A DNA stretch of 64,000 bases. It comes from Acholeplasmataceae bacterium UBA5769. Its GTDB lineage: Bacteria; Bacillota_I; Bacilli_A; Acholeplasmatales; Acholeplasmataceae. Positions 8,204 through 17,372 of this stretch are shown here, in pieces. The stretch spans positions 20,281 through 84,280 of the forward strand of contig DIER01000017.1 in the NCBI GenBank assembly GCA_002418725.1, written 5' to 3'. Position 1 is the stretch's first letter, and every line of letters starts with the position of its first letter. The position numbers and the translations under genes were made by a program. The notes under the pieces are model-generated. The model worked only from the letters and a program-made list of their open reading frames with translations, did no database searches and had not been told where the DNA came from.

Positions 8204-11020
8204 TTAAGCAACGATAGCTTTTTTCTTTTTAAGGAAATACCAGGTGACAAATGCACCACCACCGAGGAGGACAACACTACCCGCTGTGATTGCAATAATC
8301 AAGGGTGTTGCATCGTAATCGCCAATGGTTGTATCACGATATAAAACATAAGTTGAATTTGCAGAGACAGTGATGCGTGAACCACCTTCATAAGGCCAAA
8401 TGGCTTCATCGGATAAGCCGTCTTGATTACCCACAAGAACCCAACCACCACCTGTAGGCAGCTTGAGTTTACTGTTTTTACGATTCGCATTATGAATGAT
8501 GAGCATCTCTTCAAAACTATCGCCTGTAGAACCACGTGTTAATTGGTATGCCATAATTCCTGTGACATCTGTATACACAAACGTGAGGTTCGCGATGATT
8601 TCAGCAGAAGTGGTCATACGTAATGCAGGATGGTTTTTTCTAAATGCAATCAGATCTTTATAGTATTCAAAGATTGCCATTTCTTGTTCTCTCGCTTTTA
8701 AATCCCAACGCATTTGATTGACTGAATCAGGTGATTGATAACTGTTATGATCAAAGCCTTTACCATTTGCTGCAGGTTTACTTCTCATGAATTCATCACC
8801 TGCATGGAGGAAGGATACACCTTGAGCGAGGAGAACCATCGCGTTCGCTTGTTTCATCATGGCAGGAATATAAGATAAATCGCCTTTTTCTTCTAAGGTT
8901 TGATAAAGTTTATCGTATAAAGTATTGTTATCATGAGCAGTCACGTAGTTGATTGTCTTGGTTGGTTCTGTATGCCAAATGCGTTGATTGGAAAGAAGTG
9001 AACCAGTCACTTGAGGATGTGCAACACCTCCGGCGATACCATAACGCACACGATTGATAAAGGTATTGGTAAATCCACCTTGAATGAACCCACCTTCAGC
9101 TCTTGCGAAAACAGAACCTTTCACGCCATCGCGTAAATCATCGTTAAATGCACCGACACCATCAATTAAGTAAAGATTTGCTTTACCTGCTTGCTCACTT
9201 GCTGGAAGTGGTGATGTACCACCCATCCAAGGTTCACCATACACCATGATGGTTGGATCAATTTGGTGAAGTTCATTTGCGATTTGTTGCATCGTTTCGA
9301 TATCATGAAGTGCCATCAGGTCGAATCTGAATCCTGACATGTTATATTCTGTTGCCCAGAAAAGAAGGGAATCTACAAAATATTTTCTTACCATATATCG
9401 TTCAGATGCTGTTTCATTGCCAGTTCCAGAACCATTAGAAAATGCCCCAGATTCTGTCTTTCGATGATAATATCCAGGAATGATTAAATGAAGATTAGAA
9501 TCTGCAGATAATCCAGTATGGTTATAAACAACATCCATGTTGATCCGAATATTTGCTTCATGGAATGCTTGGATCACTTGTTTCATTTCAACAATACGGG
9601 ATAATCCATCATAGGGGTCTTTCGAAAAAGTACCTTCTAACACATTGAAGTTAAGCGGCATATAGCCCCAGTTGAATGCATTATAGCCTTCTTCACCCAC
9701 GCGTGTTTCATCCACGACACCATAATCAAAGAATGGAAGTAGTTGGACATGTGTAACACCGAGTTCAACGATATGATCAAATCCTGTCGTGACACCATTG
9801 TACGTCGTTCCTTTTTCGATTAAACCCAAGTACTTGCCACGATTCTCTTCGCTTCCGTTCCAACTGGAATGAGACGTTAAATCTCTAACATGAAGCTCAT
9901 AAATGATGGCATCCGTGTAGGATGTCATGTTGTTTGGACGATCGTTATAGACAAATCCTTCAGGATTAATTTCATTAAAATCAACCACTAAACCACGTTG
10001 TCCATTCACACCTGAACTGACGGCATAAGGATCAATCACTTCATGTGAGGTTGAACCATTGGTCACCGTATAGGTGTAATAAGTTCCGTGTAAGGATTGA
10101 TTAAGTTCAACAAAGAACGTTCCTTTTTCTGCCTTCATCATTGGAATCACTTGAGTGGGTATATCGGTTCCTCCATAACGAGCGGTTGTCCCTGATGCAT
10201 AGAGATTGAGTGAAACAGAAGTGGACACAGGTGCCCATAAACGGAATGTCGTTTTACCATTGGAAACGATCGCTCCCAAATCATTTCCTTCATAACCAAA
10301 AGCAGATTCAAATTCTTCGGAATCATAGATGCCATCATAAGTCACTTCAAGGCGTTTGGTTGAATTATCACTAAATTTGGCTTCAATCTCATAGGATTTT
10401 GAGAAATCTACATCTTCACTTAAAACAATATAGCCAGTTAATCCGTCAACCGATTTTTCAGTTGTAGGAACTAAAACATCATCTTTGTATACGCTGATGT
10501 TATCAACACTTAACAACTCTGTCGATACAAAGTAAATACGATTAAGCTGTTCAAAATAAGCTCTTTTTATTTTAGGGCTTTTATCAGGTCCATTTGGATC
10601 GGTCATCGAGTAACCAACACTTGCATCACCTTCAACAAGGTAAACATGGAGTTCATTGCTGGAATGGTTTGCAGGGATCACAATAAATCTGTCGTTATCA
10701 ATATCTTTTTGTGCCCAATCTCCTTTTCTCACGATAAACCCAAGTTCAGTTGTGCCATCAAGATCTCCGGTTAACGTAATTTTCGTGACAACACCACCAT
10801 AGTTGAAAGTGGTAGCGGTATCATCTTGACTGAAAGTGTAGCTTGCTCCGTCTTGTGAGACCGGTTTACTTTTCCAAACCCATAAATTCCAGTCTGTATA
10901 GTCTCCTTGGTACCGATAGTAATGTACATACACATCGGTAACGGTTTGAGCCTGAATCGCCAGATTGAATAACAAGGCGATTAATGGCATCATAAAGACA
11001 AAAATCAATAATTTTTTCAT
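8204..11020 (-). CDS. pulA: Surface-anchored type I pullulanase with CBM41 and CBM48 modules
   Basis: 938 residues. An N-terminal signal peptide (1-24) is followed by a CBM41-type module (VHYYRYQGDYTDWNLWVW, about 30-140), a second beta domain, a CBM48 (FRLWAPVSTSVSL, about 255) and a GH13_14 barrel. Catalytic regions: MDVVYNHTG; GFRFDLMAL with the nucleophile Asp567; YGEPW with the acid/base Glu596; YVTAHDNNT. The FNWGYMP motif fits type I pullulanases. The C-terminus is one hydrophobic helix (about 913-931) followed by KKKK, with no LPXTG-type signal, so the enzyme should be held by the membrane. It debranches pullulan and branched starch outside the cell. Divergent from the transport operon, with an operator on its promoter. 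Confidence 0.93.
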   Translation of the reverse strand: MKKLLIFVFMMPLIALLFNLAIQAQTVTDVYVHYYRYQGDYTDWNLWVWKSKPVSQDGASYTFSQDDTATTFNYGGVVTKITLTGDLDGTTELGFIVRKGDWAQKDIDNDRFIVIPANHSSNELHVYLVEGDASVGYSMTDPNGPDKSPKIKRAYFEQLNRIYFVSTELLSVDNISVYKDDVLVPTTEKSVDGLTGYIVLSEDVDFSKSYEIEAKFSDNSTKRLEVTYDGIYDSEEFESAFGYEGNDLGAIVSNGKTTFRLWAPVSTSVSLNLYASGTTARYGGTDIPTQVIPMMKAEKGTFFVELNQSLHGTYYTYTVTNGSTSHEVIDPYAVSSGVNGQRGLVVDFNEINPEGFVYNDRPNNMTSYTDAIIYELHVRDLTSHSSWNGSEENRGKYLGLIEKGTTYNGVTTGFDHIVELGVTHVQLLPFFDYGVVDETRVGEEGYNAFNWGYMPLNFNVLEGTFSKDPYDGLSRIVEMKQVIQAFHEANIRINMDVVYNHTGLSADSNLHLIIPGYYHRKTESGAFSNGSGTGNETASERYMVRKYFVDSLLFWATEYNMSGFRFDLMALHDIETMQQIANELHQIDPTIMVYGEPWMGGTSPLPASEQAGKANLYLIDGVGAFNDDLRDGVKGSVFARAEGGFIQGGFTNTFINRVRYGIAGGVAHPQVTGSLLSNQRIWHTEPTKTINYVTAHDNNTLYDKLYQTLEEKGDLSYIPAMMKQANAMVLLAQGVSFLHAGDEFMRSKPAANGKGFDHNSYQSPDSVNQMRWDLKAREQEMAIFEYYKDLIAFRKNHPALRMTTSAEIIANLTFVYTDVTGIMAYQLTRGSTGDSFEEMLIIHNANRKNSKLKLPTGGGWVLVGNQDGLSDEAIWPYEGGSRITVSANSTYVLYRDTTIGDYDATPLIIAITAGSVVLLGGGAFVTWYFLKKKKAIVA

Positions 11021-11091
11021 GCTTTTTCCTCTCCTATAAACTGATATATTTCGATCAGATCGATACGAAAAACAGTATCTATCAGCAGTTC

Positions 11092-11133
11092 ATAAATCGC
11101 TTTCATCATACTATAAAATCGTATAAAAGTAAA
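11092..11133 (-). promoter_or_regulatory. Promoter of surface pullulanase gene with LacI/cre-like operator
   Basis: On the minus strand: -35 TTTACT (11133-11128), 17 bases, -10 TATGAT (11110-11105), then TGAAAGCGATTTAT (11105-11092), which starts on the last base of the -10. The first ten bases fit TGnAAnCGnT. A repressor bound here would cover the transcription start. Confidence 0.6.
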
Positions 11134-11147
11134 CTGTTGCTCTCCAA

Positions 11148-11185
11148 GGTAAACGCTTGCATAATCTAATCTTCAATGGTAGAAT
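11148..11185 (+). promoter_or_regulatory. Promoter of the maltodextrin transport operon with cre-like operator
   Basis: -35 TTGCAT (11157-11162), 17 bases, -10 TAGAAT (11180-11185). GGTAAACGCTTGCA (11148-11161) overlaps the -35; read on the minus strand it is TGCAAGCGTTTACC, 13 of 14 matches to TGnAAnCGnTnnCA. Confidence 0.65.
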
Positions 11186-11221
11186 GAAGGCAGAATTTCA
11201 TGAAATGAAGGAGAGGAAATC

Positions 11222-12559
11222 ATGAATAGAAAACTATTGTCATTACTTTTAATCTTAGCATCCGTCTTTGTGCTTGTCGGATGTAAAAAAGATGCACCAC
11301 TAACCATTTGGGTTGGTACAGAATCTGTTGAATTCTACCAAGGTGTGATTGAAGATTACCTAGCAGCATATGAAACTGCAAACGGTGAAGCATTTCCACA
11401 CACCATATTAGTTAAAGGTGCGGATACAGGTTCTGCAGCAGCAACATTCTTAGAAGATACAGAAGCTGGTCCAGACATTTTCACTGTAGCGCACGATAAT
11501 TTAGGCAAGCTCATTGCAGGTTCAAGCAGTATTGCTCCTGTGACTGATGCAGACCTTTTAGCGCAAATTGAAAACGATAATCCTGAATCATTTAAAAACG
11601 TTATTAAGGGTCAAGTTGGTGGCCAAACATACACCTTTGGTATTCCATACATTGCTCAAGCACTTGTCCTTTATTACAACAAAGATTTAATCACTGAAGA
11701 ACAAGTTCAAACATGGGAAGGTATTTTAGCAGCTGCAAAAGCAGTTAACAAACAAGCCTTATCCTTAACAGGTACAGATGGATTCAACAATTCATTCTTA
11801 CTACTTGCTAGAAATGCAGCAACAGGACAAACCTCACTTAAATTATATGAAGGTGGAAGTCTTGAAAACAACTTTGCTACCGGTGATGATATGGTGTCCA
11901 TTATGAAGTGGGGTCAACGTTTCTTTACTGATCCAAATGGTCCAAAGCGTCCAACAGACTCTGGATGGCAAATTGAACTTAAAGACGGTATTTCTTTATC
12001 TGTTATTTCAGGCGCATGGCATTATAATGCAGCATCTGCAGCACTTGGAAGCAAATTAGGTATTGTTAAACTTCCAACATTCACGATCACAGCAGAAGAT
12101 GCTTATGGTACCGTTGCAGCAGGAACAGTCTTCCAATCAGGTACATTTGCTGATGCGAAGATGTTTGTCATGAAGAAGAATAGCAAATATCAAGAATTCT
12201 TACAAGATATCGTTAAATACCTATCTAGCAAAGAAGTTCAAGAACAATCTTATATCGAAGTTCAAAATTTACCTGCATACAAGAATGCAGCTGTTGAATT
12301 TGAATCCATGTCTGGAAACACACTGGAAGCAAAACTCGCTTCTGCACAAATTGAAATGTTTGAAAATGGTATTCCACAACCTTTTGGTTTTGATAACCGT
12401 TTCAATTTCTATTACTATTCAAAGGGCGGTCCAGATTTAATTTTAGAAATCCTTGAAAACAAATCCGGTACACAAACTGGTTTATTCACAACATTCGCAC
12501 AGATCAAGGCGCAATTACAAATTGTAGAAAATATTTGGAAGACAGGAAACAAGGCATAA
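11222..12559 (+). CDS. Maltodextrin-type ABC transporter substrate-binding lipoprotein
   Basis: 445 residues of the MalE-like family 1 solute-binding proteins. The lipoprotein signal ends at VLVGC, Cys21. The N-lobe begins APLTIWVGTESVEFYQGVI, followed by GPDIFTVAHDNLGKLI, YTFGIPYIAQALVLYYNKDL and, near the C-terminus, a long helical stretch; these fit maltose/maltodextrin binding proteins. It captures oligosaccharides at the membrane and hands them to the two permeases downstream. First gene of an operon with malF-, malG- and amylase-like genes; the promoter upstream has an operator. The exact ligand (linear maltodextrin or other glucan) is inferred from the cluster. Confidence 0.88.
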   Translation: MNRKLLSLLLILASVFVLVGCKKDAPLTIWVGTESVEFYQGVIEDYLAAYETANGEAFPHTILVKGADTGSAAATFLEDTEAGPDIFTVAHDNLGKLIAGSSSIAPVTDADLLAQIENDNPESFKNVIKGQVGGQTYTFGIPYIAQALVLYYNKDLITEEQVQTWEGILAAAKAVNKQALSLTGTDGFNNSFLLLARNAATGQTSLKLYEGGSLENNFATGDDMVSIMKWGQRFFTDPNGPKRPTDSGWQIELKDGISLSVISGAWHYNAASAALGSKLGIVKLPTFTITAEDAYGTVAAGTVFQSGTFADAKMFVMKKNSKYQEFLQDIVKYLSSKEVQEQSYIEVQNLPAYKNAAVEFESMSGNTLEAKLASAQIEMFENGIPQPFGFDNRFNFYYYSKGGPDLILEILENKSGTQTGLFTTFAQIKAQLQIVENIWKTGNKA

Positions 12560-12590
12560 TCCATAGCGGTTATTGTTTGAGGAGGATACA

Positions 12591-14066
12591 ATGAATGATC
12601 GAAATGCGTCAAAGCAAAATGTAATTCAAACCATCTTTTCCTCCATCCTTAAATCTTTGAAAAGCTTTGGCTACGGTATCTACCGTGGCCTTCTGCGCTT
12701 TGTTTTAGGTGTGAAGAAAAGATTTGTGCGTTTTGGAAAACGGTTCATGGATGCAAGTGTTTCTACGAAAGTATCACACTTTATCATGGGTTTTGGACAA
12801 CTCGCACGTAAACAAATTGTGAAAGGGATGATTTATTTATTCATCCAATTAGGTTTCTTTTTTATCATGTTCACTTCACCAACGGTCAATGGAACGCCTA
12901 TTGGTTTTAAAGCTATCACGAACTTTATTACATTAGGTACAGAGCCAGGTGACGTGTTTACACCAACCGATAACTCGATGTTGATGATGCTTTTTGGTGT
13001 CATTACACTGGGTTTGATCGGCATGTTTATTGCAGGATATCTCTCTAATATCAGCAGTTCATATCACAATGATATGCTCATTAGAGATGGTAAAAAGGTT
13101 TTAACATTTAAAGAGGATTTAGCGGACCTTCTTGATTCAAGATTCCACGTCACGATGTTAACCCCTGCGATTTTAGGTATTGTGGTCTTCACCATTTTAC
13201 CTACAGTCTTTATGATTTTAATCGCATTCACCAATTTTGATGCGCAACATCCAGCAGGACAGGTACTGTTTGACTGGGTTGGTTTTGAAAACTTTAAGAG
13301 TGTTTTCACAGGCCAAGGGGAAGTCGCAGTTCGTTTCTTTCCTGTCTTAAGCTGGACCTTGGTGTGGGCGTTTTTCGCTACATTTTCGAACTATATTGCA
13401 GGTATTTTATTAGCTTTACTCATCAATAAGAAAACGATTAAGCTTAAAAAACTATGGCGTACAGTCTTTATTTTAACGATTGCGATTCCACAGTTTTTAT
13501 CACTACTTGCCGTTAGAAGTATTTTATCTGAATACGGTCCAGTGAATAATATGCTGATGATGATTGGTTTAACGGATCGTCCCGTGTCCTTCTTGGGTAC
13601 AGCGACAAACCCCATAACCGCAAGAGCTTCTGTCTTATTGATTAATTTATGGGTTGGTATTCCATATACCATGTTAATGACTTCAGGAATTTTGATGAAT
13701 ATTCCATCAGATTTATACGAAGCTGCCCAAATCGATGGTGCGACAAAACGTCAAGCATTTATCAGTATTACGATTCCCTACATCGTATTTGTGACCACAC
13801 CCTATTTGATTACAAGTTTTGTTGGTAACATCACAAGTTTTAATATCATCTTCTTATTAACGGGTGGTGGACCAGCCGTTGGAGGTGGTTATAAAGCAGG
13901 ATCAACCGATTTGCTTGTCACATGGCTTTATAAGTTAACCATTGATGAAAATGAATATAACATGGGTTCTGTGATCGGGATTTTCACTTTCTTAATTACA
14001 GCAACCGGTACATTACTCTCCTATCGTAAGAGTAAAGCCTATAAAGAAGAGGAGGCGTTCCAATGA
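12591..14066 (+). CDS. Maltodextrin ABC transporter permease, MalF-like
   Basis: 491 residues. The first 85 residues are basic and amphipathic, then about eight hydrophobic segments. The permease signature is YEAAQIDGATKRQAFISITIP near residue 375, the cytoplasmic loop that docks the ATPase. The N-terminal extension resembles the longer MalF proteins of Bacillota. The frame opens upstream at 12573, but ATG 12591 sits behind GAGGAGGA and is chosen. The stop overlaps the next gene by 4 bases. No MalK/MsmX ATPase is encoded in the cluster, so the importer probably uses a shared ATPase from elsewhere. Confidence 0.88.
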   Translation: MNDRNASKQNVIQTIFSSILKSLKSFGYGIYRGLLRFVLGVKKRFVRFGKRFMDASVSTKVSHFIMGFGQLARKQIVKGMIYLFIQLGFFFIMFTSPTVNGTPIGFKAITNFITLGTEPGDVFTPTDNSMLMMLFGVITLGLIGMFIAGYLSNISSSYHNDMLIRDGKKVLTFKEDLADLLDSRFHVTMLTPAILGIVVFTILPTVFMILIAFTNFDAQHPAGQVLFDWVGFENFKSVFTGQGEVAVRFFPVLSWTLVWAFFATFSNYIAGILLALLINKKTIKLKKLWRTVFILTIAIPQFLSLLAVRSILSEYGPVNNMLMMIGLTDRPVSFLGTATNPITARASVLLINLWVGIPYTMLMTSGILMNIPSDLYEAAQIDGATKRQAFISITIPYIVFVTTPYLITSFVGNITSFNIIFLLTGGGPAVGGGYKAGSTDLLVTWLYKLTIDENEYNMGSVIGIFTFLITATGTLLSYRKSKAYKEEEAFQ

Positions 14067-14968
14067 GAAATGTTGACGCTAAACCTAAAAAATTTAAAAG
14101 CGTTAAACGTCAAGAACTGATCTCAACCATTTCTGGTTATGCGACGTTAGTCATCATGTCCATCATTTGGATGTATCCTGTTTTATGGATTGTTTTATCA
14201 GCCTTCAGAACAGAGTATAATGACCAAGGTCAATTGATTGGTATTGTCGTCTCGAACTATTTCCCTAAAGGTGTAGGTTTTGATAACTTTGTCAATCTCT
14301 TTAACAACACCTTATTTCCTCGTTGGTTTATGAACACCTTGTTCGTTTCGGTGATTTCGTTTTTAATCTCAACGACGTTAACGTTATCGGTTGCTTACGT
14401 CATGAGTAAACTAAAGTTTAAAGCGAGAAAGAGTTTCTTAAACATCGCCCTTATTTTAGGGATGTTTCCAGGTTTTATGTCCATCATTGCCATTTACTAT
14501 ATTTTAAAAGCAATGAATTTAACACAAACCTTGTTCGCCTTAATTCTCGCGTATTCAGCAGGTGCAGGTTTAGGGTTCTATGTGGCTAAAGGTTTCTTTG
14601 ATTTAATACCAAATTCACTCATTGAATCCGCACGACTCGATGGTGCAACCAATTTCCAAATCTTTAGAAAAATCATTATTCCACTGTCAAAACCCATCAT
14701 TATCTACACGGCATTGTTGTCATTTACAGGACCTTGGATGGACTTTATTTTCGCCAGGGTCATCTTGGGAGAGACAAACTCTCAACTTCATACGGTAGCT
14801 GTCGGCTTATATACGATGCTTTATGGATCACAGTCAACGGTTGACCCCAACCGGTTTACCATGTTTGCTGCAGGTAGCGTGATTGTTGCCGTACCGATTG
14901 TTGCACTCTTCCTATCGATGCAAAAATATTATGTTGAAGGCGTTACTGCCGGCGCAGTGAAAGGTTAA
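14063..14968 (+). CDS. Maltodextrin ABC transporter permease, MalG-like
   Basis: 301 residues with six hydrophobic segments and the EAA loop ESARLDGATNFQIFRKIIIP near residue 190. The C-terminus ends QKYYVEGVTAGAVKG, typical of MalG-type permeases. It pairs with the preceding MalF-like protein. ATG overlaps the malF stop (ATGA 14063-14066), and the amylase gene follows after 3 bases, so all four genes should be on one transcript. Confidence 0.9.
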   Translation: MRNVDAKPKKFKSVKRQELISTISGYATLVIMSIIWMYPVLWIVLSAFRTEYNDQGQLIGIVVSNYFPKGVGFDNFVNLFNNTLFPRWFMNTLFVSVISFLISTTLTLSVAYVMSKLKFKARKSFLNIALILGMFPGFMSIIAIYYILKAMNLTQTLFALILAYSAGAGLGFYVAKGFFDLIPNSLIESARLDGATNFQIFRKIIIPLSKPIIIYTALLSFTGPWMDFIFARVILGETNSQLHTVAVGLYTMLYGSQSTVDPNRFTMFAAGSVIVAVPIVALFLSMQKYYVEGVTAGAVKG

Positions 14969-14971
14969 TCA

Positions 14972-16564
14972 ATGAAAAAGATTTTACTATTTTTCGTTCT
15001 TTTAGGTTTCATTACAGGGCTTGTCTCATGTAAACCCAAAGAACATGAGGTTGTCTTTGATGATCTAACCATCAATTACCAGGATGACTTATATCGTGTG
15101 TACTATGAAATCTTTGTCGGTGCATTTTCTGATTCTAACAAAGATGGTATCGGGGATTTAAGAGGGCTCATCAATCGCCTAGACTACTTAAACGATGGTG
15201 ATTTTTCATCTGGTAAAAGTTTAGGTGTCACGGGTTTGTGGCTGATGCCAATCATGAAATCGCCGAGTTATCATAAATACGATGTCAGAGACTACAAATC
15301 GGTAGATCCAGTTTATGGAACCATCGAAGACTTTAAAGAACTAACTGAAAAAGCAAGTGAACGCGGGATAAACATTATCATCGACCTCGTCCTAAACCAT
15401 ACCTCTGTTTATCACGATTGGTTTCGAGCAGCAAGAACGGCTTATAAGGAAGGTAACTTTGATTCCCCCTATTTAGAATATTATTCACTCAAAACAGCTG
15501 ATGAACGTATTCCAGGGCGAACCTATTATCCTTTTGAAGGAGATCTATATTACGAAGGAAATTTCTCTGATCAAATGCCTGAGCTCAACATGGACAGTGA
15601 TCTTGTTCGTCAAGAAATCATTTCCATTTTAGAGTTTTGGTTTGACTTAGGCGTTTCTGGATTTAGATTGGATGCAACAAAGTATGTTTACTTCAATGAA
15701 CACGGAAAAAATGTTGCATTTTGGAACTGGTTCATGGATGAAGTCAAAAAAATTAAACCAGATGCTTATGTTGTTGGTGAAACGTGGTCTCCAGATATTC
15801 AAATCGCGACCTACTACGAATCGTTTAGCAACTTTGATTTTGGAATGGCCCAATCCGAAGGAATGGTTTCTTTAACCGCAAACGGTATTGAGTCTGTAAA
15901 CAGTTTTGTTCAATACTTGGGTTCTTATCGCAACCTGATCACTTCGGTTAATCCTGAAGCGATTTTACAGCCTTTTATCTCAAATCACGACATGAACAGA
16001 GCTGCGGGATATCTTTCTGTTCCAGATGGAAGAATGCAGATGGCTGCAAACCTCTACATTTGGACTTATGGGACCCCATTCTTGTATTACGGTGAAGAAA
16101 TTGGGATGAAGGGTAGCCGTGGAACAGAAAATACCGATGCGAACAGACGATTAGCCATGCTATGGGGCGATAAAGATAGTGTCAAAGATCCTGTTGGTTC
16201 TAGCTACAGTATCGATCGTCAGACCAATGGCACTGTGAGAAGTCAATTAGCCGATGAGCAAAGTATTTACAATCACTACAAGCGTGTCATCTTACTACGT
16301 GAAGCGAATCCAGAAATTGCTAGAGGTACGTATACCATCTTAAATTTTGATGGTTATTCTACGTTCGGTGGGTTCCTATCAACCTATCAAGGAAGTACAG
16401 TTGGTGTATTCCATAATACAGGGATGACAGAGATTCAAATAGACTTAAGTTTATACACAAATCACCCATTTGTGGTGGTAAGAGGGTATGCAGGACAAAG
16501 CACTGCATCCTTGAACGGAAACGTCTTAACCGTCGGTCCATTGACCAGTGTGATAATAAAATAA
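14972..16564 (+). CDS. Surface alpha-amylase lipoprotein (GH13)
   Basis: 530 residues. Lipoprotein signal ending LVSC, Cys20. GH13 barrel: YRVYYEIFVGAF and the DSNKDGIGDL calcium-binding loop at the start, region I DLVLNHTS, region II GFRLDATKYV with nucleophile Asp234, region III VGETWSPD with acid/base Glu270, region IV ISNHDMNR. The C-terminal beta domain is short. It should cut starch or maltodextrin outside the membrane and feed the transporter encoded just upstream; only three bases separate it from malG. Product pattern (alpha-amylase or maltogenic) cannot be told. Confidence 0.9.
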   Translation: MKKILLFFVLLGFITGLVSCKPKEHEVVFDDLTINYQDDLYRVYYEIFVGAFSDSNKDGIGDLRGLINRLDYLNDGDFSSGKSLGVTGLWLMPIMKSPSYHKYDVRDYKSVDPVYGTIEDFKELTEKASERGINIIIDLVLNHTSVYHDWFRAARTAYKEGNFDSPYLEYYSLKTADERIPGRTYYPFEGDLYYEGNFSDQMPELNMDSDLVRQEIISILEFWFDLGVSGFRLDATKYVYFNEHGKNVAFWNWFMDEVKKIKPDAYVVGETWSPDIQIATYYESFSNFDFGMAQSEGMVSLTANGIESVNSFVQYLGSYRNLITSVNPEAILQPFISNHDMNRAAGYLSVPDGRMQMAANLYIWTYGTPFLYYGEEIGMKGSRGTENTDANRRLAMLWGDKDSVKDPVGSSYSIDRQTNGTVRSQLADEQSIYNHYKRVILLREANPEIARGTYTILNFDGYSTFGGFLSTYQGSTVGVFHNTGMTEIQIDLSLYTNHPFVVVRGYAGQSTASLNGNVLTVGPLTSVIIK

Positions 16565-16595
16565 CGGTTTCACATTGGATTAAATGGATAAAAGA

Positions 16596-16638
16596 TTGTC
16601 ATTAAGTTAAATAAAATGATATAATGAAAGCGCTTATT
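16596..16638 (+). promoter_or_regulatory. Promoter of the small lipoprotein gene with LacI/cre-like operator
   Basis: -35 TTGTCA (16596-16601), 18 bases, -10 TATAAT (16620-16625), then TGAAAGCGCTTATT (16625-16638) starting on the last base of the -10. The AAGCGCTT core is symmetric. Same layout as the pullulanase and phosphorylase promoters. Confidence 0.7.
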
Positions 16639-16662
16639 TCAAATGAAAAAGGAGAGGATACT

Positions 16663-17226
16663 ATGAAAAAGCTCGTATTATTGTTAGTTGCATTATTCGG
16701 AGCATTTGCATTAGTTGGTTGTGTTAGCGGTACAGTTTTAGTGGATGAAGCACATGACTACTATGCTACAGGTCAGTTTGCAGGTTGGGCAGACGCCGTT
16801 GGTAATGAAAATTACAAGATGGCTGCAATCGCTCGTAACGACGAAAGAATTAAGTCAATCGTTAACGAAACTAAAGGTGCTAAATATATCTATTTACTCG
16901 AAATCACATTACCAGCTGGTGATGCAGGTTGGACAGTAACTTATAAGATTAATGGCGTTGAAAAAGTTCTAAACGGTAATTTAACAGTGAAGATGATTCG
17001 CACAGACGCTGGTGAAGAAATTCCAAACTGGTGGGGACAAAGCCCAGAATCAGGTAAGATGGAAAACTTAACACCTGACACATTCTATATTCCACCATTC
17101 GTTGAAGAAAACGTTGACCAAGCAGGCGGTTGGAATGACAATCCTGTTGCTATGGAAGCTGGAACATACTATTTCGTTTATGTGAAGTTTGAATCTTCTC
17201 AAGCATTCGCATTAATCAAGAAATAA
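16663..17226 (+). CDS. Small secreted lipoprotein, possible glycan-binding protein
   Basis: 187 residues; I do not recognise the family. A lipoprotein signal ends ALVGC, Cys20. The mature part is beta-rich and aromatic: HDYYATGQFAGWADAVGNEN, WWGQSPES, FYIPPFVEEN and TYYFVYVKFESSQ. The ATGQFAGW...NYKM start resembles starch-binding beta-sandwich modules, which is suggestive only. ATG 16663 is chosen because it starts the signal peptide and follows AAAAGGAGAGG; the frame extends to 16624 across the promoter. It is a single-gene unit between amylase and phosphorylase genes, has a strong promoter with the island's operator and its own terminator, all consistent with an abundant surface protein of glucan uptake. 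Confidence 0.75.
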   Translation: MKKLVLLLVALFGAFALVGCVSGTVLVDEAHDYYATGQFAGWADAVGNENYKMAAIARNDERIKSIVNETKGAKYIYLLEITLPAGDAGWTVTYKINGVEKVLNGNLTVKMIRTDAGEEIPNWWGQSPESGKMENLTPDTFYIPPFVEENVDQAGGWNDNPVAMEAGTYYFVYVKFESSQAFALIKK

Positions 17227-17243
17227 ATCCGATATTGCAATGT

Positions 17244-17272
17244 AAAAGGTATGCTGATGCATACCTTTTTTT
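17244..17272 (+). terminator. Strong terminator after the small lipoprotein gene
   Basis: AAAAGGTATGC (17244-17254), loop TGAT, GCATACCTTTT (17259-17269) and T tail. The T tail is also the start of the next promoter region. Confidence 0.92.
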
Positions 17273-17311
17273 GCGTAAGTTACACATAATTCTAATATGT
17301 AAACGGTGGCA
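17271..17311 (+). promoter_or_regulatory. Promoter of the phosphorylase operon with a perfect cre-like operator
   Basis: -35 TTGCGT (17271-17276), 16 bases, -10 TAATAT (17293-17298), then TGTAAACGGTGGCA (17298-17311), a full match to TGnAAnCGnTnnCA that starts on the last base of the -10. A second -10-like TAATAT at 17337-17342 has no good -35. Confidence 0.65.
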
Positions 17312-17372
17312 TAACTAACAATACTTCGAAATATGTTAATATAAGAATGTATATTAACTTAAGGAGACGACA

